A stretch of 64,000 nt of DNA from Dietzia sp. NCCP-2495 (lineage in GTDB: Bacteria > Actinomycetota > Actinomycetes > Mycobacteriales > Mycobacteriaceae): NCBI RefSeq assembly GCF_026011735.1, contig NZ_BRVN01000003.1:185480-249479 (forward strand), written 5' to 3'. Both the position numbers and the translations under genes were made by a program. The notes under the pieces were generated by a model. The model saw nothing but the letters and a program-made list of their open reading frames with translations. It had not been told where the DNA came from and did not search any database. Positions within the stretch are counted from its first letter, which is position 1. Each line of letters opens with the position of its first letter. Shown in pieces: positions 53,501-62,118 of this stretch.

Positions 53501-53558
53501 GTCCACGGGCGATCCCCGTGGACCGGTGCAGCCCCCGCGCCCGGCGCGGGGGCTGCAC
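53501..53558 (+). terminator. tandem terminator hairpins after fadA2
   Basis: Hairpin 1: GTCCACGGG/CCCGTGGAC (53501-53523). Hairpin 2: perfect 14-bp stem (53526-53539 with 53545-53558), loop CCCGG, then TCCTC. They lie ~110 bp past the fadA2 stop. Confidence 0.65.
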
Positions 53559-53665
53559 TCCTCAGTAGCGTTCCGTCATAGTGGACCAGTAGCGGGGTCC
53601 GACGGGACACCTTGTCGGCGACCCGCCCGGGTCAACGTCATCGCCCGTGAGGAGCGTGAGAGCTC

Positions 53666-55609
53666 GTGGACGAGTCCACCACCAACGACGCAGGTCCGGC
53701 ACGGCCCGTCGAGATCGAGGGTGTGGGCCCGCGGCCGGTCGAGTCGGACCGACGACGGTACCGCGTGCGCACACGCTGGATCTACACGGCCGTCGGCATC
53801 TTCATGGGACTCGCCGTCCTGTACGGGTTTGACCTGGTCCACAGCATCGGCCGCGTGCCGCGTGGAGCCGAGGTCGCCGGTATCGAGGTGGGCGGCATGC
53901 GGACCGCCGACGCCGAGCAACTCCTCATGGCCGAGCTGGGGCCGAAGGTCGACGAGGAGGTGGACCTGCGCGCCGGGGTGGTGACGACGACGCTGGATCC
54001 CGAGAAGGTCGGGCTGTCCGTCGACTGGCAGGGCACCCTCGACCGCGTCGGCGAGCAGCCGCTTAACCCGTTCACGCGTCTGATCAGCCTGTTCTGGTCG
54101 CATGAGGTGGGGATCGCCAGCGTCATCCCCGATTCGCGCCTCACCGACTTCCTCGAGAAGCTCGCCCTCCAGGCGGATTTCGAGCCCCGTGAGGGCGCCA
54201 TCTGGTTCGACCGCGATGAGGTCAAGTCCGCCATCCCGCTGGACGGTCAGCGCATGGAGATCGAGAAGTCGCGCGACGCCGTGTTGGAGCACTGGCTCGA
54301 CGACGACGGCGTGGACCTGGCCGTCCAGTTCACCCCCACCGAGACCGACGCCGGCGAGGTCCGCGCCCTCATCCGCGACGTGGCCGAGCCCGCCGCCTCC
54401 GAGGACGTGACCCTGCTGGCCTCGCAGCTGCGGCCGGACGGCACCGAGCCGCCGCGCCGCACGCTCACCACTCGGATGCCTGTCCCGCCGCCCGCGCCCG
54501 GTCAGCAGCCCGTCGTGCCGTCAGAGCGCGAGATCTCGATGATCTCCCGCGACGACCCGGACGCCGTCCCGGTGGTGTTCCCCCGCGAGCGAATCGGCGA
54601 GTACCTGACGTTCGTGCGGAACGGTGCAGACCTCGAGCCACGGTTCGACGCCGAGGCCGCCAAGGGGATCCTCGAGCCGATGCTGGCCGAGACCGAGCAG
54701 GACGGGAAGGACGCGACCTTCTCCTTCAGTGGCGACACCGCGACCGTCGTACCGGCGGTGAAGGGACGCAAGATCGAGTGGGGGCCGCTGCTCGGCGCAC
54801 TGCCGGGCCAGCTCACCGACGCCGACGGCCCGCGCGTGATGCCCGTCAACTACGTCGGCCGCGACCCGGAGCTGAGCACCGAGGAGGCCGAGAAGGCGGG
54901 AGTGAGGTCGCCCGTCGGTGAGTTCACCGTCGCGGTGGGCGCGAACGGCACCGCCCAGTCGATGATCGCCTCGCTCGCCGGGCAGTTCATCCCGGCCGGG
55001 GAGTCGTTCTCCCTGTCCTCGCTGACGGGGACGGCCTCCGGCGACACCTCCGCCGACGCGGTGGCGACGGCGTTGTTCAACGCCGCGCTGGAGGCGGGCG
55101 CGCAGGATATCTCCAGGTCGGGGAGAGGGGTCGACGACGAGGCCTTCCCCGCCGGTCGGGATGCCACCGCCTCGCGCGACGTCTCGTTCCGTAACGCCCA
55201 GGGGACCGCGCTCGTGATCGACGCCTCCGGCAACGGCAGCTCGGTGACGGTCAAACTGTGGGGCACGCCCGAGTATGACGTCCGCTTCTCGACCTCCCCG
55301 CGGACCGATATCCGGCGTCCGGACGTCCGCGTCGTGACCTCGGAGGGCTGTACCCCGTCGCCAGGCGAGGACGGGTACTCGATTTCTGTTACTCGCGTCG
55401 TCACTCGCGGGGAGGACAGGGTCTCCTCCGACACCTTCTCGTCGACGTACGCGCCGGTCGACGCCGTCGACTGCCGTGCTCCGGAGGCGCGGCCGGAGGA
55501 GGAGGGAGACCGGCCTGCTTCCCCCGAGGGACCGCCGCCGCTGGAGATCCCGGGCATCCCGCCGATCCAGCTGCCGGGTATCCCGGGCCTGCCGCCCATC
55601 CCCAGGTAA
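53666..55609 (+). CDS. VanW-family membrane-anchored protein
   Basis: 647 residues from GTG 53666. Short cytoplasmic N-terminus, one membrane anchor (~32-55), then two peptidoglycan-binding-4 (YoaR) repeats (~70-180 and ~300-400; IEVGGMRTADAEQLL, RFDAEAAKGILEPM). The VanW domain (~415-560) contains IPAGESFSLSSLTG and NAALEAGAQDI. A Pro-rich tail ends in repeats of GIPPIQLPGIPGLPPIP. Predicted to act in the cell wall; the function of VanW is unknown. It interrupts the fadA2-fadE5 synteny. Confidence 0.88.
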   Translation: MDESTTNDAGPARPVEIEGVGPRPVESDRRRYRVRTRWIYTAVGIFMGLAVLYGFDLVHSIGRVPRGAEVAGIEVGGMRTADAEQLLMAELGPKVDEEVDLRAGVVTTTLDPEKVGLSVDWQGTLDRVGEQPLNPFTRLISLFWSHEVGIASVIPDSRLTDFLEKLALQADFEPREGAIWFDRDEVKSAIPLDGQRMEIEKSRDAVLEHWLDDDGVDLAVQFTPTETDAGEVRALIRDVAEPAASEDVTLLASQLRPDGTEPPRRTLTTRMPVPPPAPGQQPVVPSEREISMISRDDPDAVPVVFPRERIGEYLTFVRNGADLEPRFDAEAAKGILEPMLAETEQDGKDATFSFSGDTATVVPAVKGRKIEWGPLLGALPGQLTDADGPRVMPVNYVGRDPELSTEEAEKAGVRSPVGEFTVAVGANGTAQSMIASLAGQFIPAGESFSLSSLTGTASGDTSADAVATALFNAALEAGAQDISRSGRGVDDEAFPAGRDATASRDVSFRNAQGTALVIDASGNGSSVTVKLWGTPEYDVRFSTSPRTDIRRPDVRVVTSEGCTPSPGEDGYSISVTRVVTRGEDRVSSDTFSSTYAPVDAVDCRAPEARPEEEGDRPASPEGPPPLEIPGIPPIQLPGIPGLPPIPR

Positions 55610-55656
55610 CCGAGGTAACCGGCCAGCCCCAAATGCACCACAGCCCCAAATGCCGA

Positions 55657-55726
55657 AATCCGCTACCCTCCCTCCGGATCCGCTACCCGTATAGGGGTAG
55701 CGGATCCACAGGGGGAGTAGCGGATT
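55657..55726. terminator. nested inverted repeats between convergent genes
   Basis: Inner perfect 13-bp stem (55676-55688 with 55695-55707, loop GTATAG) is enclosed by an outer 10-bp stem (55657-55666 with 55717-55726). The motif (G/T)CCGCTACCC appears four times in alternating orientation. Probable bidirectional terminator for the VanW and fadE5 genes. Confidence 0.55.
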
Positions 55727-55733
55727 CCGTGCG

Positions 55734-55797
55734 GCTGATCAGGCGTGGGGCTGGTCAGGCGTGGCGCTGATCGGCGTGTGGCTGATCAGGCGTGGGG
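55734..55797. repeat. ~16-bp degenerate tandem repeat x4
   Basis: Units of the form GCTGATCAGGCGTGGGG start at 55734, 55751, 55767 and 55782 and differ at a few bases; a partial fifth copy reaches the fadE5 stop codon. Confidence 0.7.
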
Positions 55798-55802
55798 CCT
55801 GA

Positions 55803-57641
55803 TCAGAACGCGGCCTCGTCCAGCTCCATGAGGTCGTTGCCCATGCCGGCGACGATCCCGCGGGTGGCGGTGAGCAGCGGGAGCTCGTTTGCGGCGAACC
55901 AGCGAGCGGCCGCGATCTTGCCGTTGTAGAAGGCCTTGTTGTCGTCGTCGGCACCCTCGAGGGCACCGAGCGCGACCTCCGCGCCCTCCAGCAGACGCCA
56001 GCCCATGACCAGGTCGCCGAAGCCCATGAGCACGCGCACCGACGCCAGGCCGATGGTGTAGAGGCGCTTCGGGTCGTCTTGCGCGCCCATGAGGTGCTCG
56101 AAGCAGGTGGCGATCATGGCCTCGACATCGGCCATGGCGGTCGCGAGGAGCTCGCGCTCGGCCGACAGCTGGCCGTTCGAGGCGTCGTTCTCCAGGAACT
56201 TCTTGATCTGCGCCGACACGTGGCCGACGGCCGTGCCGCGGTCGCGGGCGATCTTGCGGAAGAAGAAGTCCTGGGCCTGGATCGCCGTGGTGCCCTCGTA
56301 GAGCGAGTCGATCTTGGCGTCACGGATGTACTGCTCGATCGGGTAGTCCTGCAGGAAGCCCGACCCACCGAAGGTCTGCAGCGACTCGGTGAGCAGCTCG
56401 TAGGCCCGCTCCGAACCGACGCCCTTGACGATCGGCAGGAGCAGGTCGTTGACGCGGTGGGCCATCTCGGCGTCCGCGCCGGAGACACGCGCGGCGATGC
56501 TCTCGTCCTGGTGGGCGGCGGTGTACATGTACACGGCGCGCAGGCCCTCGGCGAACGCCTTCTGACGGATCAGCGCGCGGCGGACGTCCGGGTGGTGCGT
56601 GATGGTGACGCGCGGGGCGTTCTTGTCGGCCATCTCGGCCATGTCGCCGCCCTGGATGCGCTCCTTGGCGAACTCGAGCGCGTTGAGGTAGCCGGTCGAC
56701 AGGGTGGAGATGGCCTTGGTGCCGACCATCATGCGGGCGTGCTCGATCACGTCGAACATCTGGCGGATGCCCTGGTTGAGCACATCGCCGCCGACCATCC
56801 AGCCCTTGGCCGGAACGCCGTGGCCACCGAAGGTCACCTCACACGTGGTGGAGACCTTGAGGCCCATCTTGTGCTCGACACCGGTGACGAAGACACCGTT
56901 GCGCTCGCCCATCTCGTTCTTCTCGAAGTCGAAGTGGAACTTCGGGACGAAGAACAGCGACAGGCCCTTGGTGCCGGGGCCGGCGCCCTCGGGGCGGGCC
57001 AGCACGAGGTGGAAGGTGTTCTCGAACATGTCGTCCGCGTCGGCCGAGGTGATGAAGCGCTTGACGCCCTCGATGTGCCACGAGCCGTCGTCCTGCTTGA
57101 CGGCCTTGGTACGGCCCGCGCCCACGTCGGAGCCGGCATCAGGCTCGGTGAGGACCATGGTGGCGCCCCAGCCGCGCTCGACGCAGGTGGCGGCCCACTT
57201 CTTCTGCTCTTCGGTGCCGTTCTCGTACATCACGGCGGCGAAGGACGGGCCGGCCGAGTACATGTAGGCGGCCGGGTTGGCGCCGAGCATCATCTCGCCC
57301 GCGCCCCACACCAGGCTGCGCGGGGTCGGCATGCCGCCGAGGTCCTCCGGCAGGCCCATGAGGGTGTAGCCGGCCTCGTACCAGGCGGCGAACGACTTCT
57401 TGAAGTCCTCGGGGATCGACACCGTGTGGGTCTCGGGGTCGAAGACCGGCGGATTGCGGTCCGCGGAGGCGAAGGACTCGGCGACCGGTCCCTCGGTCAG
57501 CGTCCGGATCTCGGCGAGGATGCCCTTGGCCGTCTCGGTGTCCATGTCGCCGAACTCGCCGGCGTCGAGTGACTCGTTGATCCGCAGGACCTCGAAGAGG
57601 TTGAACTCGAGGTCCCGGAGGTTGCTCTTGTAATGACCCAT
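55803..57641 (-). CDS. fadE5: acyl-CoA dehydrogenase, FadE5-like
   Basis: 612 residues, the length of FadE5 (Rv0244c), which is longer than ordinary acyl-CoA dehydrogenases because of N- and C-terminal extensions. FAD-binding and substrate segments: [49 protein letters not shown]. It oxidises acyl-CoA to enoyl-CoA. Start ATG 57641 after GGAGA. Convergent with the VanW gene and divergent from the repeat protein. FadE5 of mycobacteria takes short to long acyl-CoA; specificity here is inferred. Confidence 0.94.
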   Translation of the reverse strand: MGHYKSNLRDLEFNLFEVLRINESLDAGEFGDMDTETAKGILAEIRTLTEGPVAESFASADRNPPVFDPETHTVSIPEDFKKSFAAWYEAGYTLMGLPEDLGGMPTPRSLVWGAGEMMLGANPAAYMYSAGPSFAAVMYENGTEEQKKWAATCVERGWGATMVLTEPDAGSDVGAGRTKAVKQDDGSWHIEGVKRFITSADADDMFENTFHLVLARPEGAGPGTKGLSLFFVPKFHFDFEKNEMGERNGVFVTGVEHKMGLKVSTTCEVTFGGHGVPAKGWMVGGDVLNQGIRQMFDVIEHARMMVGTKAISTLSTGYLNALEFAKERIQGGDMAEMADKNAPRVTITHHPDVRRALIRQKAFAEGLRAVYMYTAAHQDESIAARVSGADAEMAHRVNDLLLPIVKGVGSERAYELLTESLQTFGGSGFLQDYPIEQYIRDAKIDSLYEGTTAIQAQDFFFRKIARDRGTAVGHVSAQIKKFLENDASNGQLSAERELLATAMADVEAMIATCFEHLMGAQDDPKRLYTIGLASVRVLMGFGDLVMGWRLLEGAEVALGALEGADDDNKAFYNGKIAAARWFAANELPLLTATRGIVAGMGNDLMELDEAAF

Positions 57642-57726
57642 TGCGGTGTTCTCCGTTCGGAGTGCGGTGTCGTGGTGACGGTGGTGCCGGACGAGTCGGT
57701 GCTGGTCGTGGTGGCGACCCGGAACC

Positions 57727-57738
57727 TACTGGCCGGTA
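57727..57738. promoter_or_regulatory. palindrome upstream of fadE5
   Basis: TACTGGCCGGTA, one mismatched pair, 86 bp upstream of the fadE5 start in the divergent region. Possible operator; weak evidence. Confidence 0.3.
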
Positions 57739-57878
57739 ACAAGACAGATGCTAATGCGTTGTCAGCAATGAGTCCAAGGTGAGGAAAGGCTCTGATTCCT
57801 GCGGGTATGCCCTCGGCCTCGTGCGGGACGGCGTCTGTGCTGGTCGTGAGATGTCATCCGGTGGGGCAGAATCAGCCT

Positions 57879-59360
57879 ATGGCCGACATCCAGCTCCGGG
57901 TACCGACTCCGTCGTCTGTCGTGGGGGCGGCGTTCCGCGTCGTCGAGTGGGAGCTGAAGATGGCCAGGGAGTTGATGCTCCTGCCCGCCCGGATTCTGGC
58001 ACTGCTCGCGGACGCCGAACAGATCGTCGCGCAGGTCAACGCCCTCCTCGGCGAGGTCAACCGGATCATCAGGGCGATCGACACGATCGCCGCGGATGCC
58101 GCCGACACCGTCGACGGGGTCCGCACCACCGTCGCGACCGTCAACGTCGTGGTGGGGCGCGTCGACCGTACCGTCGGCACGGCGGAGGGCCTCGTCGAAC
58201 GAGTGGACAGCACCGTGGTCGAGGCCGAAGCGCTGGTCGACCGCGTGGGGACCACCGTGGGAACCGCTGAAGGTCTGGTCGCCCGCGTCGGTGACACCGT
58301 GACCACCGCCGACGGCCTCGTGGTGCGCGTCGGCGCCACGGTCGACACCGCCGAGGGACTGGTGACCCGCGTCGGGACAACCGTCGGTTCGGCGGAAAGT
58401 CTCGTCGAGCGGGTGGGCGCCACCGCCGAGGAGGCCGCCGGGCTCGTCCTGAGGGTCGGCGAGACCGTCACCACCGCCTCGGGCCTCGTCCTCCGCGTCG
58501 GCGAGACCGCCGACACCGCGGACGGTCTCGTGGTGCGCGTCGGTGAGACCGTCGAGTCGGCGGAGGGCCTCGTGGAGCGGGTGGACGCCACCGTGGGCGA
58601 GGCCGCCGGCCTGGTCACCAGGGTCGGGGACACGGTCGACACCGCCGACGAGCTGGTCCTGCGCGTGGGGGACACGGTCACCACAGCTGACGGCCTGGTC
58701 CTGAGGGTGGGCGAGACGGTGGAGACCGCCCAGGGTCTGGTCGTGCGCGTGGGGGACACGGTCGTCCGCGCGGACGACCTCGTGGGACGCGTCGCCACCA
58801 CCGCCGACCAGGCGCGGACCCTGGTCACGCGCGTCGACGGGACCGTCGACGCCGCCTCGGGACTCGTCGAGCGCGTCGGCCTGACGGTCGAGGTGGCCGA
58901 CGGTCTGGTCGACTCCGCCGGCGGGCTCATCGGGCGTGTGGATCCGCTGCTCGATTTCGCCGAGTCCACCCTCGCCCCGGTCAAGCCGGTCGTCGAGGCG
59001 CTCCTCGCCGACACCGAGCTCTCCCCGGAAACCGCCCGCCACGTCGCGACCCGACTCGCCGAGGTCCTGGTCTGGGCGGACAAGACCATCACCGCGGTGG
59101 AGCCGATCGCGGACGGCATCCTCGACTCGATCGACCCGGGCGAGATCCGGGCGCTCGCGAGCATGATCGATCAGCTCCCCGCGCTGGCCACGAGCCTCGA
59201 GAACGATGTGATCCCGGTCCTGGCCTCTCTCGACACGGTCGCCCCCGAGCTGCACCAGATCCTCGACGTGGCGCAGAAGTGCCTCGATGCCGTCGCCGGA
59301 ATCCCGGGGTTCCAGCTCCTGCGCCGCCGCGGCGGGGAGAGCGGGAAGTCGCTGAACTAG
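57879..59360 (+). CDS. 14-residue-repeat amphipathic helical protein
   Basis: 493 residues from ATG 57879. No signal peptide or membrane span. N-terminal helical region (~20-83: VEWELKMARELMLLPARILALLADAEQIV), then 18 consecutive units of the pattern TVxTAxGLVxRVGx (residues 98-349, with a diverged unit at 84-97), then a third helical domain (~355-493). Two 7-residue turns per unit place Val/Leu on one face, giving a long continuous coiled-coil or lipid-surface helix. The layout recalls phasins, perilipin-like and apolipoprotein-like proteins. Divergent from fadE5. Function unknown; no family recognised. Confidence 0.82.
   Translation: MADIQLRVPTPSSVVGAAFRVVEWELKMARELMLLPARILALLADAEQIVAQVNALLGEVNRIIRAIDTIAADAADTVDGVRTTVATVNVVVGRVDRTVGTAEGLVERVDSTVVEAEALVDRVGTTVGTAEGLVARVGDTVTTADGLVVRVGATVDTAEGLVTRVGTTVGSAESLVERVGATAEEAAGLVLRVGETVTTASGLVLRVGETADTADGLVVRVGETVESAEGLVERVDATVGEAAGLVTRVGDTVDTADELVLRVGDTVTTADGLVLRVGETVETAQGLVVRVGDTVVRADDLVGRVATTADQARTLVTRVDGTVDAASGLVERVGLTVEVADGLVDSAGGLIGRVDPLLDFAESTLAPVKPVVEALLADTELSPETARHVATRLAEVLVWADKTITAVEPIADGILDSIDPGEIRALASMIDQLPALATSLENDVIPVLASLDTVAPELHQILDVAQKCLDAVAGIPGFQLLRRRGGESGKSLN
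58128..58925. repeat. 42-bp coding tandem repeat (about 19 units)
   Basis: Repeats of the 14-residue unit in the protein above. DNA units vary at third positions and several residues, so the array is older than the near-identical array at 35922. Confidence 0.85.
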
Positions 59361-59370
59361 GCGCCCGGAG

Positions 59371-60666
59371 CTAGGCGTCCGCGCCCGTCGCGGTGGTCGG
59401 GGTGAGGACCGCGCCGCCGAGCAGGTGACAGGTGGTCAGCGCGAGCTGGGTGTCCATCCGACGCTCTCCCGGCGCGCGCCCGAGTTCGTCCTCGGCCTTG
59501 GTCAGCCGGTACTTGACCGTGTTGCGGTGCAGGAGCAGCCGGGCCGCGGTGTCGGAGTAGTTCTCCGCCGATTCGAGGAACACCCGGATCGTCTCGCGTT
59601 GCCGCGCGGCGTCGGCGGTGTCGCGGGCCAGGGGGCCGAGCACCTCGCCGACCCAGCGCCGGGTGGCGGGCAGGTCCTCGGCCAACCGGGCGACGATCGG
59701 GATGCCGTCATCCGCGTACGAGACCACGTGGGCGGCGGGCACCGTGGAGACCCGCGCGATCGTGGCGGTACGCGCGGCCTGGGCGCGGGTGGTCCGGAAC
59801 CCGTCGATCCCCGCCGCGGGGGCGCCGAAGGCGATGCGGGCCTGAGGGGCCGAGGTCACGACCGGCGCAATGCTCGACGTGTGTAAAGGGGGACGACGAC
59901 GAGCCCACCCGAACCACACCTCGGCCGTTGCCCTGTCGGTGAACACGGTCAGGGGCGTCGAGCCCACGCGGAGTTCCTCCGTCAGGTGGCCCACCACGCT
60001 GGTGAGCACTCGTTCCTGGTCGCGCGCGGAGCCGTAGTCGTCGATCCACACCCGAGCGCCGAGGTGGAGCTGGTCCAGCCGGTACCCGGTGGTGGAGGCG
60101 AACGTGGCGAGATCGGTGAACTCGCCGCTCAGGGCGCCGCTCACCACGGTGTTGACGGACCGGGCGGCGCGACTGCGGGAGGACTGCAGCTCGTCGTCGT
60201 ACGCCGCCATCACCGTTCGCGTGATCTCGTCGACGTACTGGTACAGCCAGCCGGCCAGATGATGGAAGAGCGGGAGTTGCTCGTGCGACTCGCAGTCGAT
60301 CTCCCGGACCCCGTCGAAGATGTGGGCCAGGAGATTGTCGGACCCCACGTGATAGGCACGCCGCAGGGAGGCGCTCGGGACCTCGGAGCGGGCCAACTCC
60401 ACCGCGTACCGGACCGCCTCGGGCACGGGCGGAAGGTCGTGCGGCGCCTGCGACCGGGCGAGGAGGTGGACGATGACCTCCACGTTGTTGCGCACGCTCG
60501 CGTGGAGGGACGCGCGGGCGTAGTCGTCGTCCAGTTCCCCCACCGCCCCCTCGATCGCGGCGGACATACTCTCGCTGATCTCGTCCGTGCGCGTACTCAG
60601 GCGCTCCCCGATCCGGCTGGCGAGTTCCCGGAGCCGCTCCGGGTCCTGAGGGCTGGTGATCAGCAT
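59371..60666 (-). CDS. PucR/CdaR-type transcriptional regulator
   Basis: 431 residues from ATG 60666. The N-terminal sensory part is followed by a GGDEF-like central domain (~160-300), then the C-terminal PucR helix-turn-helix FLESAENYSDTAARLLLHRNTVKYRLTKAEDEL (~375-410). GACAAT lies 6 nt before the start and may be a leaderless -10 box. The family regulates purine, sugar-acid or polyhydroxy-compound catabolism. Target unknown; the upstream oxidoreductase gene is the nearest candidate. Confidence 0.88.
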   Translation of the reverse strand: MLITSPQDPERLRELASRIGERLSTRTDEISESMSAAIEGAVGELDDDYARASLHASVRNNVEVIVHLLARSQAPHDLPPVPEAVRYAVELARSEVPSASLRRAYHVGSDNLLAHIFDGVREIDCESHEQLPLFHHLAGWLYQYVDEITRTVMAAYDDELQSSRSRAARSVNTVVSGALSGEFTDLATFASTTGYRLDQLHLGARVWIDDYGSARDQERVLTSVVGHLTEELRVGSTPLTVFTDRATAEVWFGWARRRPPLHTSSIAPVVTSAPQARIAFGAPAAGIDGFRTTRAQAARTATIARVSTVPAAHVVSYADDGIPIVARLAEDLPATRRWVGEVLGPLARDTADAARQRETIRVFLESAENYSDTAARLLLHRNTVKYRLTKAEDELGRAPGERRMDTQLALTTCHLLGGAVLTPTTATGADA

Positions 60667-60689
60667 GGCGTCATTGTCGCCCGGCGGGC

Positions 60690-62108
60690 TCACAGTGCAT
60701 CGAGATACAACAGGGCCGACCGCGCGGCGTTCCAGCCGGCCATCCCGTGCGCGCCGGCGCCCGGAGGCGTAGCCGCCGAGCACAGGTACACGCCGGGGAT
60801 GCCCGCGGAGTACGGGTCGAGCGCGACCCGCGGACGGAAGACCAGCTGGAACGGGGTGTTGGCGCCGGTGACGATGTCGCCGCCCACGAAGTTGGGGTCA
60901 TACGCCGCGATCTGCCACGTGGACTTGGGCACCGCCATGCGGATCCGATCCCGGAAGCCCGGGGCGAAGCGCTCGATCTGGCTGATGATCGTCTCGGTGG
61001 CGTCACCGGGCCACCCCGCGGGGACGTGCGCGTACGCGTCCACCGGGTGGATCCCGTCCTTCGCGCGGCCCGGCTCGGCCGCGGACTGCTGGCCCACGAG
61101 GATGAACGGACGCTCCGGCATCTCGCCGCGGACGACCCGCCGTTCCGCGTCGGCGATCTCCGCCAGCGAGCCGCCGACGTGCACCGTCCCCGCCCGCCGC
61201 GACGGCTCGTGGGTCCACGGGATCCCGCCCTCGACGGCGAACGCCACCTGGAACGCGGCCGGGCCGTGCCTGAACCGGCGGTAGGCGCGGGCCACGCGCG
61301 GGGGGAGGGCGCTGCCGAGGATGTCGGCGGCGGCCGAAGGGGAGGTGTTGAGCATGAGCAGGTCGGGGTGGCCGAGCTCGCGGTGATCAGTGACCCGGGC
61401 GCCGGTCTCGATGCGACTGCCTTGTTCGGCGAGGCGAGCGGCCATGGCCGAGGTGATGGAGGCGGAGCCGCCGGCGGCAACGGGCCACCCGTAGCGGTGC
61501 GCCGCCGTGCCCAGTGCGACGCCGATCGCCGACGACATCACCGAACCCAGCGGACGGAACGCGTGTGCCGCGACGCCGGCGAACAGCGCTCGGGCCTCCT
61601 CGGACTCCCAGCGTCGGGCGAGAAGCGCGGCGGGCATCGCGGAGTACGACCCGAAACGGGCCAGGGCCAGCGGGTGCCGGGGGAGGTGGAGCAGGGGTTG
61701 CAGGAACTCCTCGACGATGCCCGGGAAGCGCTCGGTCAACGGGCCGAACATGCGGCGATACGAGGCACCGTCGGCGCCCAGTTGCGACGCGGTCTCGTCC
61801 ACCGACGTCCAGACCGCCGCGCCGCGACCGCCGTCCAGCGGATGGGAGTACTGGACCTCCGGGTGGAGCCAGCGCAGGCCGTGGGCCGCCAGGTCGAACT
61901 GTCGACTGAAGCCGGTGTCGACGGCCAGCGGGTGGAACCCCGAGCAGTGGTCGTGCAGCAGTCCCGGCAGAGTGAGCTCGCCGGACCGCGTGCCGCCGCC
62001 GATGGAGTCGGATGCTTCCAGAACGGTCACATCGACCCCACCGGCGGCCAGTGTCAACGCGGCGGCCAGACCGTTGGGTCCGCTACCGACGATGAGTGCA
62101 GTGGGCAT
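60690..62108 (-). CDS. FAD-dependent phytoene-desaturase-like oxidoreductase
   Basis: 472 residues. FAD-binding GSGPNGLAAALTLAAGG at the N-terminus and a C-terminal segment GVYLCSAATPPGAGAHGMAGWNAA, typical of the CrtI/PYROXD2-like family. In mycobacteria such proteins are annotated as dehydrogenases of unknown substrate. The carotenoid-synthesis partners CrtB/CrtE are not present in the window. Starts 10 bp after the DUF3556 gene, so the two are cotranscribed. Confidence 0.9.
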   Translation of the reverse strand: MPTALIVGSGPNGLAAALTLAAGGVDVTVLEASDSIGGGTRSGELTLPGLLHDHCSGFHPLAVDTGFSRQFDLAAHGLRWLHPEVQYSHPLDGGRGAAVWTSVDETASQLGADGASYRRMFGPLTERFPGIVEEFLQPLLHLPRHPLALARFGSYSAMPAALLARRWESEEARALFAGVAAHAFRPLGSVMSSAIGVALGTAAHRYGWPVAAGGSASITSAMAARLAEQGSRIETGARVTDHRELGHPDLLMLNTSPSAAADILGSALPPRVARAYRRFRHGPAAFQVAFAVEGGIPWTHEPSRRAGTVHVGGSLAEIADAERRVVRGEMPERPFILVGQQSAAEPGRAKDGIHPVDAYAHVPAGWPGDATETIISQIERFAPGFRDRIRMAVPKSTWQIAAYDPNFVGGDIVTGANTPFQLVFRPRVALDPYSAGIPGVYLCSAATPPGAGAHGMAGWNAARSALLYLDAL

Positions 62109-62118
62109 GGGATCAGTT

